Shown here: positions 1 to 9,075 of the stretch, one piece after another
How positions within the stretch are numbered: the stretch's first letter is position 1
How the letters are laid out: every line of letters begins with the position of its first letter
Assembly (NCBI RefSeq): GCF_019331775.1
Contig: NZ_JAHBBD010000005.1
Coordinates: forward strand, 78,884 to 142,883
Length of the DNA stretch: 64,000 bases
Reading direction: 5' to 3'
Source of the DNA: Bifidobacterium phasiani
Lineage (GTDB): Bacteria; Actinomycetota; Actinomycetes; Actinomycetales; Bifidobacteriaceae
Translations under genes and position numbers: made by a program
The notes under the pieces: generated by a model
Seen by the model: the letters and a program-made list of their open reading frames with translations, nothing else
Database searches by the model: none
What the model was told of the DNA's origin: nothing

Positions 1-29
1 TCCCTTCAATGGACGGGCGAAACGACGGA

Positions 30-1601
30 TCATGCGGCGTGGCCTCCGATCTGCGCGTTGCGCGCGATGCCGGTGGCGCCCTGTTCGAGATCCATCCCCT
101 TGATCACGGCGTTCCGCCCGAACTTGCGTTTGATGTCGAGCACGGCGCGCTGCACCTCGTGGTCGCGGCGGTCCGCGCGCTCCGTCGCCTCGCGGGCGCG
201 CGCCTCCCCCTCGGCGTCGGCGAACAGGTCGGGCTGCTCGTAGCGCGGGGCCTGCGGCCTCGCCCCGGCCGGCGCAAGGTCGTCCGCCACCACGGTGATG
301 CGTCGGACCAGCAGATCGGGATCCACCAGCCGGTCGAACAGCTCCGCCATCGCCCCGCGGATCCGCGACGCCGAATCCGTCGGCGCGCCCAGCGACTGCG
401 AACCGCTGACGGGCTTGGGCACCCGCCTCCCGTAACGGTCGGCGGCGACCGGTCCGGCGTAGCGCCGCGCCGCCCGCTCGCGCGCCGCCCGCTGCTGCGG
501 CGGCAGCGGCCCGCAATCGGTGCGCGACGGATCCAGACTGCCCGCGTCGTACCCGACGCCCAGCGCCACGCGCCCGGCGACCAGCCCCTGCTCGACCAGT
601 TCCAGGGCGAGCGCATCCGCCATCTCGCGCGTGATCAGTCGCGCGGTCGCCCAGGGCGTCGCGCCGGAGAGCACCTGCCCCGAGCTGATGCTGTGCCCCT
701 CGGGCCGGTACGCCTTGATGTCGGCGATCGTGCAGGGCTCCCACCCCCAGGCGTGGTCGATGAGCAGCTCGGCGTTGACGCCGAACATCCGGTACAGCAA
801 ATCCTCGTTGTAGTAGTCCCGCGGCCCGCCCAGCGAGCAGCGGGCGATGTCGCCCATCGTCATCAGCCCCTGGGCCTCGAGCCTGGAGGCGTAGCCGCGG
901 CCGACCCGCCAGAAGTCGGTGAGCGGACGGTGCCCCCACAGCATCCGCCGGTACGACATCTCGTCGAGCTGCGCGACGCGCACGCCGTCCCGATCGGCGG
1001 GGATGTGCTTGGCCACGATGTCCATCGCGACCTTGGCCAGGTACAGGTTCGTGCCGATGCCCGCGGTGGCGGTGATGCCGGTGCCGCGGTAGATGTCGCG
1101 CACGATCGCCGCCGCCATCTCGCGCGGGGTCATGCCGCGCGCCCGCAGGTACCGCGTGGCGTCCAGGAACACCTCGTCGACGGAGTACACGTGGATGTCC
1201 TCCGCGGCGGCGTACCGCAGGTAGATCTCGTAGATGCGCGCGCTCTGCCGCAGGTAGTGCGACATGCGCGGCTTGGCTACCACCATGCCGGCCTCGAGCC
1301 CCGGATCGGACGCCAGCGCGCCGGCGTCCGAGGAACGCCCCGAGAACCGCCGGCCGGGGGCCCGCGGCAACCGCTCCGCGTTGACCTCGCGCAGCCTCTG
1401 ACGCGCCTCGAACAGCCGGCACCGCCCCGGCAGCCCGTACGCCTTGAGCGACGGGGAGACGGCCAGGCAGATCGTCTTGTCCGTGCGCGACTCGTCGGCC
1501 ACGACCAGATGCGTGGTCAGCGGGTCGAGCCCGCGCTCGACGCACTCCACCGAGGCGTAGAACGACTTGAGGTCGACCGCGATGCATGCCCTCCCTTCCA
1601 C
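30..1601 (-). CDS. Y-family DNA polymerase (UmuC/DinB-like, SOS type)
   Basis: Probable error-prone translesion polymerase. The N-terminal palm carries the family motif CIAVDLKSFYASVE with the metal-binding Asp at residue 10 and a YSVDE catalytic motif at 139-143 (YSIDE in most homologues). A helix-hairpin-helix-like stretch around WRVGRGYASRLEAQGLMTMG follows, then a little-finger domain. The length of about 523 residues and the features fit the Gram-positive UmuC/UvrX-like branch better than short DinB (about 350-400). I chose the GTG at 1601 because a GGAAAGGGGG ribosome site lies 6 nt upstream; an in-frame ATG at 1631 has none. A LexA-like palindrome lies 85 bp upstream, so damage-inducible expression is inferred. 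No UmuD-like partner is visible in the window. Function is well supported; the exact substrate spectrum is not. Confidence 0.9.
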   Translation of the reverse strand: MEGRACIAVDLKSFYASVECVERGLDPLTTHLVVADESRTDKTICLAVSPSLKAYGLPGRCRLFEARQRLREVNAERLPRAPGRRFSGRSSDAGALASDPGLEAGMVVAKPRMSHYLRQSARIYEIYLRYAAAEDIHVYSVDEVFLDATRYLRARGMTPREMAAAIVRDIYRGTGITATAGIGTNLYLAKVAMDIVAKHIPADRDGVRVAQLDEMSYRRMLWGHRPLTDFWRVGRGYASRLEAQGLMTMGDIARCSLGGPRDYYNEDLLYRMFGVNAELLIDHAWGWEPCTIADIKAYRPEGHSISSGQVLSGATPWATARLITREMADALALELVEQGLVAGRVALGVGYDAGSLDPSRTDCGPLPPQQRAARERAARRYAGPVAADRYGRRVPKPVSGSQSLGAPTDSASRIRGAMAELFDRLVDPDLLVRRITVVADDLAPAGARPQAPRYEQPDLFADAEGEARAREATERADRRDHEVQRAVLDIKRKFGRNAVIKGMDLEQGATGIARNAQIGGHAA

Positions 1602-1926
1602 CGCGACCCCCTTTCCGCCGTTCCGATGCATCCGCCGGCGACGCCGAGAGGGCGGCCGCCGTGCGATACAGCATAGCAGACGATTCGAACATATGTACGA
1701 ACCGCGCGTCACGCCCGGCGGACGGCGACGCAAACGCCGTGCGTCCCGGCGATCCGAGGCGCACGGCGCACATTGCCGAACCCGCAGACATCCCGCGGGG
1801 ATTGCGGGCGACCGCCGGACACGGGGCTCCACGGAAGGCCGGGACGCCGCCCCGGGCCGCGGCCCCGCCGGTCCGGCCCCCTGCACGGGCCCGATCCGCC
1901 GCCCGGCATCCGGCGCGGGACGTCCG
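1602..1926. other. Gene-free interval between polymerase and creatininase genes
   Basis: No convincing gene lies here. The open frames are arginine- and proline-rich products of high GC and look like shadows. The only clear signal is the LexA-like palindrome at 1686-1699, described separately. The creatininase gene ends at 1927, so the interval contains the 3' flank of that gene and the promoter of the polymerase gene. Confidence 0.6.
1686..1699. promoter_or_regulatory. LexA-like SOS box upstream of the Y-family polymerase
   Basis: The sequence CGAACATATGTACG matches the Gram-positive/actinobacterial LexA (DinR) consensus CGAAC-N4-GTTCG with one mismatch, and is nearly palindromic. It lies about 85 bp upstream of the proposed GTG start of a translesion polymerase, a standard SOS target. 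AT-richness stands out against the surrounding sequence. Binding by LexA is inferred, not shown. Confidence 0.7.
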
Positions 1927-2685
1927 TCAGCCGGCGAACTCCCGTTCGCAGATGCGGGCCACCTCGGCCACGCAGGCCTCGGCGATGATCCGGCCGCGCT
2001 CGGCGCTCGACCCGCGCGGGTCGGCCAGGCCGCCGTAGGCCGGCACGTCGCCGTCGCGCACCGGGTAGCGCACGTACGGCCGGGCCTCGACCGCCTCCTC
2101 GTAGACCACGCGGTCCATGTGCACCAGCTCGGGCGCGTAGTGCAGCATCAGCGAGGTCTCGGTGACCGCGGCGTGCTCCAGGGCCCATCCGGGGAACGCC
2201 AGACCGTCGAACACGCGGTCGACCACGTCCTGCGGCAGCGGGTCCCACCAGTTCGTCTCGACGATGGTGGCCGCGCCGCCGGTCTCCCGGGTGACCAGGT
2301 CGATCGCCTCCACGACGAACGCCTCGTTCTCGAAATGCGCGTTCATCACCACGATCTTCGTGAACCCGTCGTCGATGATCTCACGCAGCACGTCGTGCAT
2401 CTGCGCGACGACCGTGGCCCCGTTCATGTCGATCGTCCCCGGGAACAGCGGCCCGCCGCCGGACAGCGGCTTCGACTTGTACCCGTAGGCCATGACCGGC
2501 ATCACCGTGCCGTCCACCGCCGCGGCGAGGTCGGCCGCCAGCCGGTCGGCCAGCAGCGCGTCCACGCACATCGGCAGGTGCCGGCTGTGCTGCTCGGTCG
2601 AGCCCACCGGCACGATCACCGGCCGGTCGCGCCGGGCCGCGAACTCGGGCCAGGTCATCTCGTCCATGCGATAGCAATCCGTCAT
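1927..2685 (-). CDS. Creatininase-family amidohydrolase
   Basis: Creatininase family protein of 252 residues. It has the metal-binding signature PVGSTEQHSRHLPMCVDALL near residue 26, with the Glu-x-His and downstream Asp ligands. A second motif, NAHFENEAF, corresponds to the NGHYEN motif of true creatinine amidohydrolases (His and Glu ligands). Family members hydrolyse cyclic amides such as creatinine, or act in other pathways (MftE-like, riboflavin/F420-related), so the substrate is not certain. The gene sits 48 bp downstream of an MHS transporter and in the same orientation as a PucR regulator, with a CodA-like amidohydrolase divergent. This context favours catabolism of an imported small N-heterocycle. 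An AAAGGA ribosome site precedes the ATG. Confidence 0.82.
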   Translation of the reverse strand: MTDCYRMDEMTWPEFAARRDRPVIVPVGSTEQHSRHLPMCVDALLADRLAADLAAAVDGTVMPVMAYGYKSKPLSGGGPLFPGTIDMNGATVVAQMHDVLREIIDDGFTKIVVMNAHFENEAFVVEAIDLVTRETGGAATIVETNWWDPLPQDVVDRVFDGLAFPGWALEHAAVTETSLMLHYAPELVHMDRVVYEEAVEARPYVRYPVRDGDVPAYGGLADPRGSSAERGRIIAEACVAEVARICEREFAG

Positions 2686-2733
2686 ATCCGTTCCTTTCGT
2701 TTCCGAACAGCCCCCGTCGTCGCGACACCGGGG

Positions 2734-4104
2734 CTAGATGTCGGCCAGTTCCCTGTCGGAGTGCTCGTGCGAGCAGATCATCGCGACCAGCGCGACCGCG
2801 GCGACCGCGACCATGTACCACGCCGGGGCCATGGCCGAGCCCGTCGCCCAGATCAGCCATGTGGCGATGAACGGCGCGGTGCCGCCGAACACCGCGTTGG
2901 CCAGGTTGAAGCTGACCGCGAACCCCGTGAACCGCACGCCGGTCGGGAACGTCTCGGTCAGGTAGCTCGACAGCGTGCCGTCGTTGGCGGTCAGCGCCGC
3001 GCACAGCGCGAGCTCGACCAGCAGCACCGGCCAGAACAGCCCGGTGTTCAGGATCACGAACGCCGGCACCGTCAGCGCGATGAACGCCACGCAGGCGCCG
3101 ATCAGCACCTTCCTGCGCCCGAAGGCGTCGGAGACGCGCCCCATGGCGAAGACCAGCAGCACGTACAGCACCAGGCACACGGACGTGATGGCCGAGGACC
3201 GGCTCGCCTCCATGCCCACGGTCTCCGACAGGTAGGTGGGCAGGTAGGTCAGCACCGTGTAGAAGCCGACGGCGTTGAGCATGCTGGCGCCGAAGCTGAT
3301 GACGAGCTCCTTGGCGTGGTATCGGAACAGCGTGCGCAGCGGCGACGAGGCCTTCGCCCGCGAATCGCCGGCCGCCGCGCCGCCCTTGGCCTCCAGCGCC
3401 TTGGTCATGCGCTCGTACACGGGCGAATCCGCCAGGTTGGTGCGGATGTAGTGCACGATCAGGCCGAGCGGCCCGGCCAGCAGGAAGGGGATGCGCCATC
3501 CCCAGCCGACCAGCGCGGCCTCGCCCAGGTTCGCGCTCATCACGCTGGCGATCGTGGAGCCGGCCAGCAGGCCGATCGCGGTCGAGGCCGGGATCAGCGA
3601 GCAGTAGAAGCCGCGCCGTGAGGCGGGCGCGTACTCGCCGAGGAACGTCGCCGCGCCCGCGTACTCGCCGGACGCCGAGAAGCTCTGCACCATGCGCAGG
3701 AGCAGCAGCAGGGCCGGCGCGGCCAGGCCGACGGCCGCGTACGGGGGCAGGCAGCCGATCAGGAACGAGGCGCCGGACATCAGGACGATCGACACCGACA
3801 GCGCGCCCTTGCGGCCCTTCCTGTCGCCGTAGTCGCCCCAGAACAGCGCCCCGACCGGGCGCAGCACGAACGACAGCGCGAACACGCCGAAGGTCTGCAT
3901 CAGGGCCACGGTCCGGTCGGAGGACGGGAAGAACACCTGGGCGATCGTCGTGGCGAAGTACGAGTACGACGCGTAGTCGAACCATTCGATGAAGTTCCCC
4001 AGGAACGACGACGCGGCCACCTTGCGGACCATCGACCGCTCCTCGCTGACGGGGCCGCCGCCCGCGGCGCGCACCCTGGCGGGCAATTGCATTTCGTAGC
4101 TCAT
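2734..4104 (-). CDS. MHS-family MFS transporter (ProP/ShiA-like)
   Basis: Twelve-helix major facilitator of the metabolite:H+ symporter type, about 456 residues. The N-terminal motif FLGNFIEWFDYASYSYFA is the hallmark of the MHS subfamily (proline/betaine, shikimate, citrate, alpha-ketoglutarate porters). The loop motif GDYGDRKGRKG is the MFS motif between helices 2 and 3. I used the ATG at 4104, which has an AAAGG site 8 nt upstream, rather than the GTG three codons earlier. It is encoded between a PucR regulator and a creatininase-family enzyme, so it probably imports the substrate of that pathway. The real substrate cannot be read from sequence. Confidence 0.85.
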   Translation of the reverse strand: MSYEMQLPARVRAAGGGPVSEERSMVRKVAASSFLGNFIEWFDYASYSYFATTIAQVFFPSSDRTVALMQTFGVFALSFVLRPVGALFWGDYGDRKGRKGALSVSIVLMSGASFLIGCLPPYAAVGLAAPALLLLLRMVQSFSASGEYAGAATFLGEYAPASRRGFYCSLIPASTAIGLLAGSTIASVMSANLGEAALVGWGWRIPFLLAGPLGLIVHYIRTNLADSPVYERMTKALEAKGGAAAGDSRAKASSPLRTLFRYHAKELVISFGASMLNAVGFYTVLTYLPTYLSETVGMEASRSSAITSVCLVLYVLLVFAMGRVSDAFGRRKVLIGACVAFIALTVPAFVILNTGLFWPVLLVELALCAALTANDGTLSSYLTETFPTGVRFTGFAVSFNLANAVFGGTAPFIATWLIWATGSAMAPAWYMVAVAAVALVAMICSHEHSDRELADI

Positions 4105-4178
4105 CGGACACACCTTTCCATTCCACCGGGCGGACCCGGCGCTGCTCGGTACAGCTGCGACGAACTATCCGCCGTCCG

Positions 4179-4214
4179 GTTTACGCGGCCATGAACCGAC
4201 GGTTACGGGCGGCG
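4179..4214. promoter_or_regulatory. Paired TTACG motifs upstream of the MHS transporter
   Basis: Two related motifs, GTTTACGCGGCC (4179-4190) and GGTTACGGGCGGCG (4201-4214), lie 22 bp apart (start to start) between the regulator gene and the transporter gene. The same two motifs recur in the PucR/CodA-like divergent region at 5913 and 5977; the 14-mer is identical. Shared exact motifs at two promoters of one locus suggest operators, most simply for the PucR protein. This is inference. Confidence 0.5.
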
Positions 4215-4243
4215 CGGCGGCGACTGGACATTGTGCACATCGC

Positions 4244-5878
4244 TCACTGCGGGGGCGTGCGGCCGCGGGCCAGGGCGAGTTTCGCCGCGAACAGCATCAG
4301 CGGCCACACCTCGACGTCGTCGCGGGCCGTCAGCGTCAGCCGGCTCACTTTGTCCAGCCGGTTGTACAGCGTCTGCCGGCGGATGCCGAGCCGGGCGCAC
4401 GCCTCGGTCTTGTTGTCGGCGACGTCGAAGCACGCCGCCAGCGTGGCCGTCAGCGACGGATCCCCGAGCACGCCGCCGGGCAGCATCAGCGGGCACAGCA
4501 TCGCGCAGGCCTCGGGCATCGAGTCGCAGGCCGCGAACCGCGTCAGCGCCAGCGCGGCCGCGCGCGTCACGGACCCCGGCCGCGCGTCGGCGGAGCGCAG
4601 CGCCCAGTCGACCATGCCGGCGGCGTTCACCAGCGCCCTCGCATCGGGGGCGGCCTGCCCGGCCACGACCCAGACGCCGTGGCGACGCGCCACGTCGGCG
4701 AGCCGGCGGCGGCACAGGGACTCGAACACGGCGCCGGCGCCGGCCGCGCCGATCCCGTCCGCGCCGTCCGCGCAGGCTTCACCGTCCATGCCGCCCGCAC
4801 CCGCCGCACCGCCCGCATGCCCCGCATCGCCCGCGACGGTCGCGCCGCCTTCCGCCCGCGACGCCAGCAGCCCCATGACGGCGCCGCCGCGCAGCGCCAG
4901 CGACACGGCCCCGATCCCCCGCGCGCACTCCCGCAGCGAGGCGACGACGCCGGCGCAGTCGCGCAGCGTACGCAACGCCACGGCGAACGGCATGACGGCG
5001 GCGCCCTCGGCCACCCCGACCGCCCTCAGCATCGTCGCCGCGTCCCGGGCCTCGGCGTCGGCGGCGCACACCCCGTCGCCGGGCCCGCGCAGCAGCCGGG
5101 CGACCATGGCGACGCCGACGTCCGCCCGCACCACGCGGGGCACGCACGCCTCCACGCACCGGCGCACCGCCGCGAGCGACTCGGCGTCGAACAGCCGGAG
5201 GCGCTGCGTCAGCTCGATGCTGGCCAGCGGGTTGCCGTTGCGCTCCACCGCCATCGTCACCGTCCCATCGCCGCCCTCCGGCGAAGCGGAATCGGACTGG
5301 CCGGCGACCGGACCCGACGAGGCCAGCGGGGTGCCGTCCGCCGCGACCATCGTCGCGCCCTCGCCCAGCAGGTCGGACAGCGCGGCGACGACGTCCCGGG
5401 GCGTCGCCGCGCCGGCCAGCGCGCGGCGCAGGTCGCTGGACAGAACGTCCACATGGGAGCGGTAGGTCAGCCGCTCGCGCACGATCGCCGTGTTGATCGA
5501 CTGGCACAGGTCGACGAACGGCTGCCTGGCGTACAGGCCGACGACCGGCAGCGCGCGTTCGTCGGCGCGGCGGCGCATGGCCTCGGGCACCCGGCGGACG
5601 CCCTGCACCAGCTCGATGACGACGCCGCCGGCCCGGGCGTCGGCCAGCGCGTCGACGTACCGGACGATCTCGGCGTCGGTCATATGCGCCAGTAGCGCGC
5701 TGCCCTCGATGATCAGCAGCTCGCCGCCCGACAGGAACGAGGCGACGTCGTACCGCTCGTTCGTGTAGGCCCACCGCACCGTGCGGCCCAGCCCGTCGCG
5801 GCCCGCCTCCACCACGGGCTCGGCCCTACGCAGCACCTCGTCCCGCAACACATCGCGCATCGTCACCGTCATACACAT
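4244..5878 (-). CDS. PucR-family transcriptional regulator
   Basis: PucR/CdaR-type regulator of about 544 residues. It has an N-terminal PucR domain (from TMRDVLRDEVLRRAEPVVEAG through the VVIELVQGVRRVPEAMRRRA segment), a degenerate middle domain, and a C-terminal helix-turn-helix of the HTH_30 type (NKTEACARLGIRRQTLYNRL). Relatives control purine, ureide or other nitrogen-compound catabolism in response to a pathway ligand. It lies upstream of the transporter and creatininase genes and divergent from a CodA-like deaminase, so it is the likely local regulator. An Ala/Gly-rich insertion of about 35 residues (plus-strand 4730-4845) interrupts the middle domain. The start could also be the ATG at 5872; neither has a strong ribosome site. 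Confidence 0.85.
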   Translation of the reverse strand: MCMTVTMRDVLRDEVLRRAEPVVEAGRDGLGRTVRWAYTNERYDVASFLSGGELLIIEGSALLAHMTDAEIVRYVDALADARAGGVVIELVQGVRRVPEAMRRRADERALPVVGLYARQPFVDLCQSINTAIVRERLTYRSHVDVLSSDLRRALAGAATPRDVVAALSDLLGEGATMVAADGTPLASSGPVAGQSDSASPEGGDGTVTMAVERNGNPLASIELTQRLRLFDAESLAAVRRCVEACVPRVVRADVGVAMVARLLRGPGDGVCAADAEARDAATMLRAVGVAEGAAVMPFAVALRTLRDCAGVVASLRECARGIGAVSLALRGGAVMGLLASRAEGGATVAGDAGHAGGAAGAGGMDGEACADGADGIGAAGAGAVFESLCRRRLADVARRHGVWVVAGQAAPDARALVNAAGMVDWALRSADARPGSVTRAAALALTRFAACDSMPEACAMLCPLMLPGGVLGDPSLTATLAACFDVADNKTEACARLGIRRQTLYNRLDKVSRLTLTARDDVEVWPLMLFAAKLALARGRTPPQ

Positions 5879-5912
5879 CGTCCATTTCCGCCGCCGCGCG
5901 GCTCACCCGCGC

Positions 5913-5990
5913 GTTACGCGGCCGCAAATCTCGGCGCCGATACTAGCCAGCGCACATTACGGGACGTTGTGCTGCCGGTTACGGGCGGCG
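5913..5990. promoter_or_regulatory. Divergent regulatory region with three TTACG motifs
   Basis: The interval between the PucR and CodA-like genes contains GTTACGCGGCC (5913-5923), ATTACGGG (5956-5963) and GGTTACGGGCGGCG (5977-5990). The first and last repeat the motifs found upstream of the MHS transporter at 4179-4214. They fit operator sites of one regulator acting on both transcripts; no footprint evidence exists here. Confidence 0.5.
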
Positions 5991-6010
5991 ACATGCAGAA
6001 AGGAACGATC

Positions 6011-7309
6011 ATGAGGACGCTATTCACCAACGCGCGCGTCGACGGCACGGGCCGCACGCTGGACCTGCTCGTGGAGGACGGCGCGTTCGCCCGCATCGGC
6101 GAGCGCCTGTCGGAGGCACTGCCAGCGCAGGGGATGGACCTCGCCGGCGTGGAGACGGTGGACCTCGGCGGGCGGCTGGTGTGCCCGCCGTTCTGCGACA
6201 CGCACCTGCACCTGGACTACGTGTTCACGGCCCGCAAGCCGGGCGCGACGAACGAGTCCGGCACGCTGTTCGAGGGCATCCGGCGCTGGAGCGAGACGAA
6301 GTCCGACCTGAGCGTCGAGGAGGTCAAGGAGCGCGCCAGGCGGGCGGTGGCGATGGAGCTGCGCCACGGCGTGCAGTTCATCCGCACCCACGCGGACGTG
6401 ACCGACCCGAGGCTCGTCTCCCTCAGGGCGCTGCTGGAGCTGCGCGAGGAGCTGCGCGACCTGGTGACCATCCAGATCGTCTCGTTCCCGCAGGAGGGCA
6501 TGTACTCCTACCGCGGCCCGTCGGGCGAGTCCGGCGCCGACCTGGTCGAGGAGGGGCTGCGCATGGGCGCCGACTGCGTGGGCGGCATCCCGCACTACGA
6601 GATGTGCCGGGAGTTCGGCGAACGCTCGATGCACACCGTGGTCGACCTCGCCGTGAAATACGGCCGGCTCATCGACGTGCACTGCGACGAGACCGACGAT
6701 CCGAACTCGCGGTTCGTCGAGCTGCTCGCCGCGCTCGCTCACCGCGAGGGCATCGGCGAGCTGACCACGGCGAGCCACACCTGCTCGCTCGGCTCGGCGG
6801 ACGACAGCTACTTCTTCCACCTGACCAAGCTGCTCAGGGCCGCGCGGATCAACTTCGCGTGCGCGCCGACCGAGAACCTGTACCTGCAGGGCCGGCAGGA
6901 CACCTACCCCAAGCGCCGCGGCATCACCCGGGTCAAGGAGCTCTCCGACAACGGCGTCAACGTCTCGCTGGGCCAGGACTCGATGCAGGACCCGTGGTAT
7001 CCGCTCGGCAACGGCAACATGATGATCATCCTCGACTATCTGCTGCATCTGTCGCAGATGATGAGCTTCGCCGAGCTGGACGACGCGCTGCGGTTCGCCA
7101 CCGTCAACGGCGCGACCACGATGCGGCTGGGCGACGGCTACGGCATCGCCGAGGGGCGGCCGGCGAACTTCATCGTGCTCGACGCCGACGGCCCGTTCGA
7201 CGCCGTGTACCGGCGGGCCGACGTGATCCGATCGGTGCGCGCCGGCCGGACGCTGTTCACCGCCACGACCACGGTGCGCTCCGACGTCGCTCCGCTCACG
7301 CTCGCGTAG
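6011..7309 (+). CDS. CodA-like amidohydrolase (cytosine/creatinine deaminase family)
   Basis: Metal-dependent amidohydrolase of 432 residues, closely patterned on E. coli cytosine deaminase CodA. The metal and catalytic motifs are all present: THLH (His65, His67), FPQEG (Gln), HCDE (His and Glu), ASHT (His) and Asp323 in [13 protein letters not shown]. CodA has GHDD at the last site; here the substrate-contacting second Asp is Ser324 and the preceding His is Gln. The metal site is therefore intact while the base-recognition site is altered, so the natural substrate may not be cytosine. With a creatininase-family gene in the same locus, creatinine deamination is one possibility. The ATG at 6011 has an AGAAAGGA site. 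It is transcribed divergently from the PucR gene. Confidence 0.85.
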   Translation: MRTLFTNARVDGTGRTLDLLVEDGAFARIGERLSEALPAQGMDLAGVETVDLGGRLVCPPFCDTHLHLDYVFTARKPGATNESGTLFEGIRRWSETKSDLSVEEVKERARRAVAMELRHGVQFIRTHADVTDPRLVSLRALLELREELRDLVTIQIVSFPQEGMYSYRGPSGESGADLVEEGLRMGADCVGGIPHYEMCREFGERSMHTVVDLAVKYGRLIDVHCDETDDPNSRFVELLAALAHREGIGELTTASHTCSLGSADDSYFFHLTKLLRAARINFACAPTENLYLQGRQDTYPKRRGITRVKELSDNGVNVSLGQDSMQDPWYPLGNGNMMIILDYLLHLSQMMSFAELDDALRFATVNGATTMRLGDGYGIAEGRPANFIVLDADGPFDAVYRRADVIRSVRAGRTLFTATTTVRSDVAPLTLA

Positions 7310-7321
7310 GACGCGCCGCAC

Positions 7322-7358
7322 GGGGGAGCCGCACGGGTCGGGACCGCGCGGCTCCCCC
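7322..7358 (+). terminator. Hairpin terminator after the CodA-like gene
   Basis: Perfect 11-bp stem GGGGGAGCCGC / GCGGCTCCCCC with a 15-nt loop, 12 bp after the stop codon. No clear U tract follows, as is common in high-GC actinobacteria. Confidence 0.65.
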
Positions 7359-7467
7359 TCGTCCGATTCGCCGGGGACCCCGCGCGGGGCACGCCACGGC
7401 CCGGGATGTAGCCCTTGATTGCTATCGTTGTTCTGTAACGCTCCACGCCGACAAGGAGGCATCAGGC

Positions 7468-9003
7468 TTGTCCGCCGAACTTGAAGACATCCACGAGGAA
7501 TGCGGCATCTTTGGCGTCTGGGGGCATCCGGACGCGGCCAGGCTCACGTACTTCGGCCTGCACGCCCTGCAGCACCGCGGCCAGGAGGGCGCCGGCATCG
7601 TCTCCAACGACCACGGCCGCCTCATCGGGCACCGCGGTCTGGGACTGCTCACCCAGGTCTTCTCCGACGAACGGGAGATCACACGGCTCAAGGGCGACCG
7701 CGCGATCGGCCACGTCCGCTACGCCACCGCCGGCTCCGGGTCCACCGACAACATCCAGCCGTTCATCTTCCGCTTCTCCGAGGGCGGCGACATGGCGCTG
7801 GCCCACAACGGCAACCTGACCAACTGCCTGACGCTGCGGCGCGAGCTCGAGTCCCAGGGCGCGATCTTCCGCTCGAACTCCGACACCGAGGTGCTCATGC
7901 ACCTGATCCGCCGCTCCGAGCAGCCCACGTTCATGGACAGGCTCAAGGAGGCGCTCAACACCGTCCACGGCGGCTTCGCCTACCTGCTGATGACCGAGAA
8001 CGCGATGATCGGCGCGCTCGACCGCAACGGCTTCCGCCCGCTGTCGCTGGGACGCATGACCAACGGCGCCTACGTGCTCGCCTCGGAGACCTGCGCGCTC
8101 GACATCGTCGGCGCCGAGCTGATCCGCGACATCCGCCCCGGCGAGATCGTGGTCGTCGACGACCACGGCTACCGCATCGACACCTACACCGACCAGACGC
8201 AGCTGGCGATCTGCTCGATGGAGTTCATCTACTTCGCCCGCCCCGACTCCAACATCTACGGCGTCAACGTGCACTCCGCGCGCAAGCGCATGGGCGCGCG
8301 CCTGGCGCAGGAGTCCCCCGTCGACGCCGACATGGTCGTCGCCGTGCCGAACTCCTCGCTGTCGGCCGCCTCCGGCTACTCCGAGGCCGCCGGGCTGCCC
8401 AACGAGATGGGCCTGATCAAGAACCAGTACGTCGCCCGCACGTTCATCCAGCCGACGCAGGAGCTGCGCGAGCAGGGCGTGCGCATGAAGCTCGCCGCCG
8501 TCCGCGGCGTCGTCAAGGGCAAGCGCGTCATCGTCGTCGACGACTCGATCGTCCGCGGCACCACGTCGCGCCGCCTGGTCCAGCTGCTGCGCGAGGCCGG
8601 CGCCTCCGAGGTGCACATGCGCATCTCCTCGCCGCCGCTGAAGTACCCCTGCTTCTACGGCATCGACATCTCCACGACCAAGGAGCTGATCGCCGCCCGC
8701 AAGTCCGTCGAGGAGATCCGCGGGTTCATCGGCGCCGACTCGCTGGCCTTCCTCAGCCTCGACGGCCTGATCGAGTCGATCGGGCTGAACGCCGACGCGC
8801 CGTACGGCGGCCTGTGCGTCGCCTACTTCAACGGCGACTACCCCACCGCGCTCGACGACTACGAGCGGGACTTCCTCGCCTCGCTCAGCGCCGAGGACCG
8901 CGTGCGCATCCCCAAGTTCGCGCTCGACGACAGCGACTACGAGGGCAACGAGTTCTCCTGCCAGCAGGGGCTCAAGCCCGGCGAATGGCCACCGCAGGAC
9001 TGA
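7468..9003 (+). CDS. purF: Amidophosphoribosyltransferase
   Basis: First committed step of purine synthesis: PRPP plus glutamine to phosphoribosylamine. The N-terminal glutamine amidotransferase domain begins after an 11-residue propeptide; ECGIFG places the nucleophile at Cys12. The C-terminal phosphoribosyltransferase domain has the PRPP loop [14 protein letters not shown]. The length of 511 residues is normal. I chose the TTG at 7468 because AAGGAGG lies 8 nt upstream and the next residues ([11 protein letters not shown]) give the usual short propeptide. It is followed by purM after 72 bp and then purD, a purine operon. Confidence in function is very high; the unusual TTG start is an inference from the ribosome site. 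Confidence 0.97.
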   Translation: MSAELEDIHEECGIFGVWGHPDAARLTYFGLHALQHRGQEGAGIVSNDHGRLIGHRGLGLLTQVFSDEREITRLKGDRAIGHVRYATAGSGSTDNIQPFIFRFSEGGDMALAHNGNLTNCLTLRRELESQGAIFRSNSDTEVLMHLIRRSEQPTFMDRLKEALNTVHGGFAYLLMTENAMIGALDRNGFRPLSLGRMTNGAYVLASETCALDIVGAELIRDIRPGEIVVVDDHGYRIDTYTDQTQLAICSMEFIYFARPDSNIYGVNVHSARKRMGARLAQESPVDADMVVAVPNSSLSAASGYSEAAGLPNEMGLIKNQYVARTFIQPTQELREQGVRMKLAAVRGVVKGKRVIVVDDSIVRGTTSRRLVQLLREAGASEVHMRISSPPLKYPCFYGIDISTTKELIAARKSVEEIRGFIGADSLAFLSLDGLIESIGLNADAPYGGLCVAYFNGDYPTALDDYERDFLASLSAEDRVRIPKFALDDSDYEGNEFSCQQGLKPGEWPPQD

Positions 9004-9075
9004 CGCCGCAGCCGACGAACCCAACGAACCCATCGCAGCAAGCCGGCGAGGCCGGAGATCCAAGAAAGGGAAATC

